Shown here: piece by piece, positions 21,726 to 33,581 of the stretch | How the letters are laid out: every line of letters starts with the position of its first letter | Position numbering within the stretch: position 1 is the stretch's first letter | Origin: Cristatella mucedo | Lineage: Eukaryota > Bryozoa > Phylactolaemata > Cristatellidae | Assembly: GCA_009760855.2 (NCBI GenBank) | Contig: WPIO01000020.1 | Span: forward strand, 4,316,001-4,380,000 | Direction: 5' to 3' | Length of the DNA: 64,000 bases | The notes under the pieces: generated by a model | The model's input: only the letters and a program-made list of their open reading frames with translations | Databases searched by the model: none | Told to the model about the DNA's origin: nothing | Made by a program: the position numbers and the translations under genes

Positions 21726-21926
21726 TCATTTCGGGATGGCCTCGAGAAAGTCGGTCTCCACGTATCTCTCGGCTAGGGTGAGTGGGCGCGAGCGGGCGCG
21801 GCAGTGAGTCTGGTTGGCGAGAGTGTAGAAGAAAGCGTGCAGGTCGCGCAGGCTGCCGATCGGCGCGTCGGCAATCAGCAGCCCCTTGCTGCTCTGTGTG
21901 GACGCTGCCGGGCAGCACGGTCCGAA
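21726..21926 (-). CDS. DOP1: DOP1 window exon 24: C-terminus and stop
   Basis: Acceptor gcgttgcag|, 66 codons then TGA at 21728-21726. It contains [19 protein letters not shown] (family VRSMEQLLPFFNVL) and ends [13 protein letters not shown]. The human end is very similar (VEKDFLEG). This fixes the C-terminus of the gene. Confidence 0.9.
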   Translation of the reverse strand, partial: FGPCCPAASTQSSKGLLIADAPIGSLRDLHAFFYTLANQTHCRARSRPLTLAERYVETDFLEAIPK

Positions 21927-24900
21927 CTGCAACGCAACGCGGCGAGAAGGGTGCCAAAGTAGGCAACTACTTTGCCAGCGAAGGAGTTCGCTTGCACAGT
22001 GAAGCGAAGCGAGTGGCGCACAGCTGCTGCGGCGGCGAGTGGCTCACCAGGTCACGCATGCGCCGTTCTATGCGAGCTGCGTGCGGAATGAAGCCCTTGC
22101 CGTGGCTGCTGCGTCTGCTGTCGCCGCCAGTCGCGACGAACATCCACTGGTAGCTACAACAGGCGGAAGTCGCTCGCCTGCGCCGCCGTGCCCCTGATTC
22201 GCTTAGCGTTCTCTCGCTTCCGCAGGCGCTCGTGAGCCAAAAGTGCAGTGATTCGGAAAAAAGTGCAGAAATTCACTGCAGAGGAAGCTGTGCACCTCAG
22301 CAGCTACGATATTGTAATGCGACGACCGGATTTTGCAGCCATCCATAACCGGTTGACCTTATAATTTTTGGCCGGAAATGAGCCACCAGATGACCATCGA
22401 GAATGATGAACTGAGACCGCGATGCCCGCCTGCAAGCAGCATTCGCAGACGGCAACTGACCCAGTGTGGTGGTGACAAGAGAAAATAAGTCGCCTTACAG
22501 TGGTTACATTTTATTGCCAAAGTAGTAATTTTAAACTGCACGGGGTGCACCAGTATTTTGCAAGCAACTTTTTAGCAACCGGTGCAGGTCACTTGTTTTT
22601 TCCTGTCAGAATTGGTCACGAGTCTTAATAATGGGGCTGTCTAGTTAGTAAGTGAACTTAAAATAGTGGAACTGTACTCAAGTTCTCTTGGTCTAGTGTC
22701 GCTTTCTTGAGAAGCGGCCTGACTACAGCTTTTTTGAAAGGTGCTGGGACATGACCTGAGGCTAGTGACATAGTAATTATGTTAGTTATGCATGGCAGCA
22801 GCAGATCAATGCAACGTAGGAGCAGGACAGTGGGAATAGGGTCCAGAGGACTTGTTGTCTTCTTTGACTGAGATACGAACTTCAGGACTAGATCAGTAGT
22901 GACCTGCTTAAATGTAGACATTAAGGTGCAGCCAGGAATCGAGGAACAGCATTCTAGTGGGGATGTTGTCATCGCAGGGATGGATTCCCTGATCTTGTCT
23001 ATCTTGCACAATTAATCGAGAGAAGCGATCGGCTAGATCATCACAAGGATCATCAGGTAAGGAGCTAATCTGGGAGTGGTTGAGGAGATGGTTTATTGTC
23101 GACATCAGCATTTGTGGATATTACCTGTGAGCTAAGGAGATATGGAGCAAATATAGCTAGACCTCTTACCAGCATAGCAGCACACTCGCATGGGTTGCAT
23201 CAAAAGGTGAATCGACTTCGAGGTTTTGTACTGTACTCTAGGTCCCTTCATTCTCTAGCTCCGACCTACCTATCCGAACTACCTTCAAATCAGGTGATGT
23301 ATCGTACCAACCTCTTTTAGCTGTGCCTCTAACCAACTTCAAATCCTTAGGAGACAGTGCCTTCAGTTCGTAGACCCTAAAGCCAGGAACTAACTATCGA
23401 ACTCACTACAGTACATGTACAATTGCAGCATCAAACTCATGACGACGATTCACATGGACGACACAGATGCTGTAAAGAACATTGGGATTTTAAGTTTCTC
23501 GTTCAATGTAATCAAGGCTGGGGATGTCTTAATGTCAGTCGTCGAGATTTCTGGGCATTAGGGATATAGGACCTGAAGGCACGATTTCCAATGGATTTGA
23601 AGTTGCTAGAGGCAAAAACTAAACGACCAGGATTAAAGGACCGAGTGGTTTCAGTAGAGGTAAGCCGCAGCAAGTTTAAAGTCTAAAAATGTGATGAAAC
23701 CACGAAATCGATGCACTGCTTGGCGACGGGGAGCCCATTAAAAGCCAAGAGAAGTTGAGTAATGTGACAGCGGTAACGTTCATAACAGGCAAATCTACCT
23801 ACCGAGGTTGGCACCATCTGTAAGCATAAAAAAGCTAAACATCGACTGATTTAAAAGCCTCATATTTGCAATACTAGAAAAACCGTATGCATGGCTAACA
23901 CCTTGCTTGCAGCAGCAATGAAGAACCCGCTACAGGACTCGAACCCACGACCTGGGTCGTGAAGTGCAAGTATCGTACACCTGGACTGACCTGCAAAGGG
24001 AGCTAAGTGTCACAAATGAATGAAATAACTTGGCTGTGGTAACCTTCTATAAGTCCCTTTCGAATAAATGCCCAGATTCGGTGCAAATAACTAGATAAGA
24101 TATGCTGGCTGAGTCAATTTTGAGAGTGGGGGTTTTCTGTTTCCTAGTAACAATGCATTTTCATTGAGCTATTACGTTGGTTTGTGTCATTCAATTTAAG
24201 AAAGCTAGCCGCCCTTCAGAACAAAATTTTGGCAATACCATGGGATAAGGAAGTTAAGAGACCGAAAGATCGTGCTTAACTACGATATAGGAAAGAGCTA
24301 GCACCTTTATGTCGGACTGCCCGGTGGTCACTTGAGAGTGACAGTTACAAATCAGGTCATATGTGCAAATCCTGCAGACAGGGTAGGATTAGGGAGGGGA
24401 GAGCCAACATGCCTCCGTGGAACTAGAAGAAGGGTGGAAATCTCTACTCGGTTACTACCCATGCAATGCCATTATCAGGCCACAGATCAGCTGCTGTAAA
24501 GTCCTTAAGCTTCACCCTCAAGAAATACCTGGGCTGCAAAAATCTGGAAGGCCCATGCCAAAGGCAGCCCACAGGTGCCCAAGCTGGTTGCTAGCTCAGC
24601 GATGCTTTGGAAGTTGTGGATTCAGTTTTGTCAAGATCGAGAATATGATTACCACCACCACTGACTACAGGCACATGCATTCCTAAGAAAAAGTGGTGGC
24701 TTGTACTGCATACACGCGGACAAAGCTCAACACGGCATCATCGGGTAAGATCGGTCGCCACTCGCCGACCGAAAGGCAGCACTTACTGATGAAACTCCGG
24801 GATTCTGTCGTCCGGCAAGTAGCAAAGCAGGTCCAGGAGTCGACACGCCGACACGTACAGCTGCAGCCAGGCAGGGTTATTGTGGGCGTGAAGCCCGTTA

Positions 24901-26314
24901 CCGTGTGCCCAGCTCATGTCTAGTGCCACCAGTCGGCTTACCTGAGCGCTGCACAATAAAAACACGGATAGGACGCCGGTCCACTAGAGGCGTAAGACAC
25001 CAGCAACCGACACAGAGCTTGCACGAGGGCGACACGGACCGACATTGGGCACAGCAATGAAGGGTCGATCGTCACCAAACGTGACGATTCACAAGACTCG
25101 CGCTACTACCTGCCTGGACCGCCAAAGGAACTTGCGCAAAAGCAAGGGACAGAGCCAGGCACGCGCGATCGATGACGCAGCAGAGAGACCAGCAGCCGGC
25201 GACGGCGGGGCATGCACAGGTTACCTCAGATGAGAGGCAGGCAAAGCGGACCCAGCAACTAGAATGAGCACAAAGGATCGCCGGGCAACTCGAGGCCCAC
25301 TGCGTACAGCAACGTGCCCATGGACAGCTGGCTGCATCAGACGACGACAGTCCATCAGCAAAGCGGGCGAGAGAGTGGCCAAACGGGCTATGATAACTTG
25401 TCGGCACTGCATCGCCAAGACATAAACGAGTGCCGCCATTGCTGCCACTGCTGCCTCGTCCAGCACTTGACTATTGCAGGCTCTCGGCAGTCATACACCC
25501 ATCCTTGCAGGAGCAGCTTCAAATGCGATTCTATTGAAGGCTTCGAGCACTGGAAAGGCGGCCACCGACGACAGGAAAGGCAGCATGCCCATCGAGGCTC
25601 CTCATCGAGGCCCCACATGCTGTTCTCGTCCGTGGTGGACGGGAGGGGAGGGGATGGCAGGTCGAGGGCGTCAGAAAAGCCAACGTACCACTCAAGCGTG
25701 CATGCATGCACCCATGCCCTTCCCTTACCTGCTTGCTGCAGTAGGCAACCTTCGACGGAAGGAGAGAAAAACATCACACTGGAAATGCACTGCATTGAAC
25801 GGGCCGATCATTTTTTGCCGACCATGTTATGAAGAAACAAAAAAAAAAGGCAGAAATGCTTGGACAAAGAGTGCACGATAAAAAAGAGCAGAGCCCTCAG
25901 CAGAGCCACTACTGTGCCACTACGGACCACTTCGGGGAGTCTGCTCACAGGCAGCTGCCACTAAGCCAGATAAAACCCGTGGTTTGTAGGACGATCATGC
26001 TGAGCACAGGCACATCTTCAGCTTTGCTTCAGAACACGAGCAACAGCAACACGAATTTGCGTTGGAAACATGGTTTATCAGAGCTGGTTTGGTCTAGCGG
26101 TTAAGGTGCTCGCTCCGACCAAGGTCTGACTGAGGTCGTGGGCTCGAGCCCCGAGGCATGTGTGAAGCGCCTGAATAGAGATTAAGTTCGAGATCGGGAG
26201 CTGGCTTGGTCTAGCGGTAAAGGTGCTCGCCCCGACCAAGGTCTGACTGAGGTCGTGGGCTCGAGCCCCGAGGTATGTGTGAAGCGCCTGAATAGAGATT
26301 AAGTTCTCTTGGGG

Positions 26315-26363
<49 letters not shown>

Positions 26364-29300
26364 TACAGATATAGATAGATAGATAGATATATATATATAT
26401 ATATATATATATAGATAGATATATATATATATATATATATAGATAGATATATAGATAGATATATAGATAGATATATATATATATATATGATCTTGGCCTA
26501 CAGTTTTAAAATGGTATTTGCACGACGACTTTAAAGCATGTTCATTTTTGGCAAAATAACAAAAAAGGGAAAATGGTGGTCACCAATTTGCAAAAAAAAA
26601 CGCTTGAAGTCGATTGGTCCTTCTGGAGTTGGGTTTAAGGGAGTTCTTTTCAGTTGCAAAGCCTTGGGGTGCCAAGCAACTCACTGGTTCAGCTGTGCAT
26701 TTCTGCACATGGCCTTTTCGTGCTCGAGAGATTCGAGACACATTGGAAAAGTGTCGTTCCATTTCGAAATCATCAAAAGCTTTAATAAAGCTCTTGGTCC
26801 CAGATGCCGAGAGGCATATATGGCAAGAGGTTGGTATTTTGGCACTACATAAAGAAGTGCTATAGTAAGCGCATTTTAGAGTGCTTCTCAGTATCTTTAG
26901 AGCATATAACTGCATCAAAATGCAATGATGGATATGGTATGCATACGCCAGGTTTTGCATCTCGCGGTCGAGCAATGCTGTGGTAAAATCGCCAGCACAT
27001 AAAAGCAATGCTGCGGAAACTAGTCACGCCTCTCGAGGAAGCACCTTGAGCCGAGTACCAAGGTCAAGGATAATCTTCCATGATCTGAAAATTCATCGAT
27101 GTTTATCACTAGATTAGCATACATCGGCAGAACGCGTACCCACCTTGAGTCTTCAGCATCCGAGTTCAGCTCCTGTTCTATCTGAAGCAGCACTTGAACC
27201 TGCAACACGAGCAATCCCATTCACAGGGCAAAGCATTAAGGCATAGCTTCGCTAGAGGCACACAGACACAGGGGTCACCTAAGCACACAAGTATTTCTCT
27301 ATTACTCATGCGTGCTCAAGAGAGGCTCAGGACGATCCTAGAGGACACAAGGTAGGCATGCATGCTACCATAACCAAAAAGAGGTCATCATCGGTCACCA
27401 CCTGCCACACCCTAATCATTAAGACCTCGGGCTTGGTGACATGAGGTAGCCTCTCTCTCATACATACATATACACACATCACCACCAGTAACTCAGAGGA
27501 CAGCCAAGACAGTAAGTGGCCGGTAAAGAAGTAGCACCAAATGAACAGCTGGAGCAAAAATGGCAGAATCGGTAGCTGGGGAAAAAGACAGTCTCGTTTT
27601 GCAATTACTGAAGTAAGTGGCACTGTCAAGGCACGATTCCATAAAGCACGAGCAGTGGTCGCCAAAGATCTAACTAGCTCCCTGGCTCTGTCTAGGCTAA
27701 AGTAATGTAATTCAGTTTTTTAGCTGTGCTGCCAAAAAAAGCCATTAGCATCTACAGCTGGTGATGAATATGGTTGGACGGTTGGTCAAAAAATGCTAAG
27801 AGGTTCAGCCAGGTGTCTTCGCTGATGGAGGAGCTGTGACGGCTCCCGATCGAGCAACGTTTACAAAGCAAAATCCTTACTCTGACCCGCCTCACACATA
27901 ACACGTGCTGGGGGCCAGAGTAAGAAACCCATATCACGCGTGTACACGCACGCATGCATGTTCCACAAAGCGTGCGCCTAGAACGACGCGGTACATTTCC
28001 ATTCCGCTACCCTATCTCCAGCTCACAGTGCTACTGCATAACGAGAGAAAGCCCAGCCCAGCCCATGGCACCTTTTCAAACTAGAGCACCCGGGCACACG
28101 GTAAACTAACTGTCTCACTAGTTATCATGCTCAATGTCTTTTCCCAGCCTGGCGTCGACTTCCAGCAGAAGGTGGTAGGCAGTCTCTCCATAGAGGCAGT
28201 GTACGCTAGCACAGCCATTCAACACTTGGCACAAAGCTGGGTGCCATGCCGACAGCCCCCCCCCCCCCCCGCTCGGCAGTCTTACTGGATCGTCTTAAGT
28301 TGACCTGGCTCTGCTCTTAATACTAATGAAGCTGCACCCCGAGGGACATTTCTGGCTATGTTTCTAACGCTGATGCATCATGGACAAGTTGAAATTAATA
28401 AAAGAAGCTTCGGTAGGTACGATTCGGTTTAGCGCGCCATGGCTTGCCTCCCCATATGCTGCAGCAAACAGTTCTCTCTGTCGGACCCTTACGGTACGCA
28501 CTGGCTCGATTCAATGCACAAATTGAAGCCTTTAGTTGAGATCTGGCAGTCCGGCAACCAAGGCAAAGCTAGTTTGAGATAAGACGGTCTTGGGCAAGAG
28601 AAGGTAGGGCAAACGAACACTGCTCTGCATAAAGCCAAGCAACACGACCACATGCACTGAGATGCTAATTAAAACACAGCCAGTCAAGTAAGGTGAGTCG
28701 AATGACCAGTTTTTCCGAACAGTCATAGCTATGGAAGCAGAGTTCAACATGTTTCGGGTGGAAACAATTGCCTGCTATGTGACCTGTGGCATTCATTTAC
28801 TCCCTAAGATTTGGGTGGCCTCCTGCACGAGGCACATCATACAGGGAACCAGCATTAAAACACATCCCACGAACAAGAACTTGAAGGGCCGACATGCAAG
28901 TCCATTATCTATAGGCAGCTGAACAATTCTCAATACTTGTTCGGCAAATATTATCAACCGGCAAAAGTAAAGCCACAGCTGCTTCGACAAAACCTTACGA
29001 GCTCGGTGACAATCGTTGGCCACAGTGGTGTCAGATGCTGTGACGACATTCGTACCAGCAGCACCCGAAGACACAAGAACACCTGTGCCTGAAGTGAGGG
29101 CGCGTGTGGCAGTCTGAGGCATTCGGCCAAGCGCTCTAGAAAGACGTCAAAGAAAAAAAGCTACGGCACTGCAAGCTGTCACAATCAGGGGCCCACATAC
29201 CACTTAGAAAAGCATGCAACGTCAGTGCCGTGTCAGTGCTGCTGTGTGTGCGCAAAGAAGACAGCCGAACGTGCACGCCGAAATCCTGGTAAAACTTGAG

Positions 29301-32300
29301 TACATAACCGAGCGCTGCAGCTTTGCAAACACAGTGAGCATTGATGCTGCAATATAACGATACATCCCCAAGGAGCCGATACACATGCAGTGATGGCGTA
29401 TATGACATGTGGCATGTGCGGAAATAATAATCATAATAACACTTGATAAAGCACCCTCAGAGAACTCAATCTCTTTCTAGGTGCTTTACATTTGCTGCAA
29501 AGGAAACACACAGAAATACTTGAAACTAAATCAGGATCAGATGAAATCCCAAGACCTCACTGAACGAACAGCCAGATCAGAATATCGCTACTAAGCAAAC
29601 AGACAGCACCGCAAAGGCAGACCACGCCACATCTTGGAGTGCACGCACCCCCAGTAGGAATGTTGGCATACGTGAACGCATGTAAGCTGAGGACAAAACT
29701 ACTGCTCACTATATAGCGGATTTAAGTCCGAATGTGTCATCGGCAGCCGAGGCTTGTTCGCAGGACATCACCAGGCGTTCAGCTGCCGATGGGCAAGAAG
29801 AGTTGGTGGATTTATAGTAGCCGACCTGCCAATCAAAAGCTACTACCTACCGACAAAAGAGCTGTGGCAACTGTGTACACTCGAGTACAAAAGTATAGGC
29901 AAACCCTTGCTTATGAGGAGTAGTAGGCCTTCGACCGTGAAACCTTTCGACCATTTGACCGGAGCACAAAGAACGAGCGAGGACAGAAGCGATAGCAACA
30001 CACACGTTGAGCAGACAGCTATCGAACCGATTACAAATGAGGCAACGTGATGATATTCAAGGTCCAGCAGACCTATACAGCAGTGTCAATGCACCTTGGA
30101 TTTCTGGCAGGTTGTGCTTGTACTGATCGGTGTCACTGCAGAAAATCACGAAAGCTAGGCGCTTCATGTACTGTCCGCGAAGCTCGAACTCCTGGTCTTT
30201 GACGCTTCCGCCAAAAAGTGGAAGAGCCGCCCCACTCAACGTCAGCCGGGCTGCAACGACGTCGATGACAGCACATAGGCATAGGGGCAGGCAGCAGATG
30301 AAAGAGGACTGTGTAGATCGACATACAAAAACTTGCACAGCATTCTCACAACTGTCATCGATACCTATACGGTGTTGGACTCTCTGAGCAGCAATCCTGT
30401 AGTGTAATGCATAGAGGGAGATTGCTACTTGTACAGTTAATGTGCAAGTGGGAAGGACGTTCGCAGGCCCACGAATCAGCAACATAAAAGACAACACAAA
30501 AGCTACCAGATAAGCCGGCGCTCAAGTAAGTCTACTTGATGCAAAGAGAAGAAGGTCACTGTCACGTTGTAAATAAGACGGAATACACTGAGTACTAGAT
30601 CTAAAATGGCGTGATCATGCCCACCGTGTTTTGAATAAACTAATGACCTGTGTAGAGAAACTAACTTTAAATAAACTATTGGCAGGACTACGAATGGGTC
30701 ATCAGAGCATTTGGAAAACATTTCAACATGGTGCCTCTTGACACGACCAACATGAAACAGCATCGGCACCAGACAGCAAGCTCATGCAACTAGCTACAAC
30801 TATACTGACAAAAAACGTAGGCACATAAGACAAGCAATTTGAGGAAGAACAGAGAAGCTAACACAATTTCAAATGCAGGCCTCCGGACAAGACTTAGCAT
30901 CAATGAAAATCTCGGATCTTAAGAAAAACCATATCAAGGTGCATCTTCACCCTGCCCACATATTAACTCTGCTGTTCTCCCAAGATGGACGATGTACTAA
31001 TACGGAGTTCCACAAACTGAAAGCACAGAAGCCGAACAATTAAGCGTCAAATGATACACCGAATTAAGCACCAATGATCTAACCTCTGTAAGCATGCTGC
31101 AGGATAGCACGGGGTTTTTTGGGTAAGGGAACAGCAGTACTAATAGCAGCTACGCACATCCTACGGAAGTAGATAGACTCACTCACCAATGCCCATACCT
31201 CGTAAGAAACCTCTAAGCCAAATCACAAATGAGTTGAGGAATCCTCAGATCTCTAGAGATCAAACCTTCAATTTGTGCAACAAGCCTCGACCCCCAAAAC
31301 CTTTCCTAGCAGATGCACACATAAAACAATCGTCCAACCGAGTGCACGTGGGCATGCCACAATCTCAAGAAGCTCAAAAAGACAAGGCTGAGACGGGTGC
31401 AAGTAAAAAACGAAAACTTGCTACACACGATCCAATAAGGTCCAGAAACAACTGGCACCCATGTCTAGATGTGGCATTGTGAGAGCTCGGACAGGCAGCG
31501 GAGTGCTTCGAAGTCTCGCTACATCTGAGATCATCAGCAAGGTGAATGCCACAAGCATGCAGTACCGACATGATTAGTGACGTCACCACATCTTGCTGAT
31601 AGATGCTTACCTCTTATCGTCTAGCCAAGGCGTCAAAGCATGTACCTAGCATTTCATAGCACTGCTGCATTATCGGCTGGTTTAAACAGGCAGCGCATTG
31701 GCTATAGCAACGACGTCAAGCGGTACACAAGCCACACACAGCAGGATACGTCCAGGAACTCACCGAGCAGGTCTTTAAAGGCTTGCTTATCCTGCGTCAT
31801 CAAGTGGTCGGTGAGCACACGCCAATGAACAAGCGACTTCCGGTCCATCTGGAAGAATTCTGGCGCCAACAGCAGCTCCAGCGCATCCCGACGCCAAGCA
31901 CGCCTCGTGTAGCCATAGCTGCTGACGGAGGCAAGCAGCTGCGAGCATGCTCTGTAGCTGGGTACGTTGTGTGCACTGAAGTAAAGCAGTAGCGTTACTC
32001 AAACAGCATGAGGCCACAGATGCGATTCGCTCACAACAACTCGACTGGCTCCAATGATGCAATTCCTCTCAAATGCAGTAAATTCAAAAGGTAACAAGAG
32101 TGGACTCTGCAAAGGCGATGGCCGAGTGGGACCGTGGCACCAGGAGGGAACGGAAGAGTGCATCCAGTCGGCATTGCTGCTTGGCAATAAAGGATAAGTA
32201 AGCAATTGAATAAGTAGCGAGCACTGGAATACCAGGCACACAGCTGGTTAAGAACGATGACTCGGGTGTGCTATGGGAGGCTGCACGTGCAGAAGCCGGG

Positions 32301-33504
32301 CCTGGTGAGTAGGTCACAATAAACTCCGTGAATACTGGCAACGTTCTATGAAGCCAGCCAGATCCACACTGAGGCAGAGGCTTGTCAGGTCTCACTTGCC
32401 GATTCTGAACCGCAGATTCCCATGGCTCTTATAGACCAACTCGTAACGATTGAGGACAGATGTAGCACGGCTCACTGTTGCACCACGGGACAGTTTCTTC
32501 ACCACAGGAGGTACAAACCGACGTGCGCTGGTAAGTGGGGCTCGTACATCCCCACTAATTAAAGCTAGAAAGTCCGTCTGTCACACGGCAAGATGGCGGC
32601 AAGTTCTTTCGGGAGTGACTGTGCAATAGACGTCTATGACTCAGTCCACAAGCAGTGAGCATAGAAGTCCACAGGCAGTGAGCTCTAGTATATGCCTATA
32701 TATATAGACCACGCGAACCATTCTATCATTTCTGCGTACAATGCTGCCTTATCTGGAAGGATCAGCCTTCCTCGTCGTCCTGGTGATGTCTAATTGCTGC
32801 TCTGTGTACAGCTTAATTTACAGTGTAGCTTTGTGCCTTGTAAATTCCATAACTCAGCTAATGATTGACGGATCAGCATGAAATTTGAAATGTAACTTCA
32901 ACTCTGTTAGCAAATTTATGCAAGAGTTCGGTTCTCATTTCGGTTAGATAAGTTTTGCTATGCATGTCATCAACTAACATCCTAGAATTGTATGGCCTGG
33001 AATTATGACCATGTACATCAAAACCTATCCAATCAAAATTAGAACTAAACTCTTGCAATGTTGTAGAAGCAAAACTGAACTTACATTTGAAATCCCACGT
33101 TATTCCATCGAGCATTGGCCGAGTAATGAAATTTACAAGGCATAAAGCTACACTGTAAATGAAGCTATTTAAAAGTCCCAAGAATGTACCTCAACACACT
33201 ACAGACGTGCACTTCGATGCACCAAGTTCCACAAGTTAGAACACAGTCGTATATGGTGCAGAGATCGGTCAATGTTTATTTGTAGATATGTTGCTTTCGG
33301 TTTACTTCCGGGCTAGACATGGTTTGCCAAATAGTTTTTGAATTATTTCCTTTTGTGTGCAAATTGTCAAAACTTCAGATCTTATTTATAACATGCTTGT
33401 CTTTTGAAGGCTACCCTAAACAATTATTCGATTGTCGGACTAACCTAAGTTTTTTCTCGACATTTACCCTTTTAACGTATATATATACGTTAAAAGGGTA
33501 AATG

Positions 33505-33581
<77 letters not shown>

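Noticed and set aside
26081-26160. tRNA-like cloverleaf boxes suggesting tRNA genes (also at 34469, 45926, 47240, 488, 16117, 45034)
   Set aside because: The same boxes recur with a fixed non-tRNA body and tail, so they are SINE heads. No clean acceptor stem is present.
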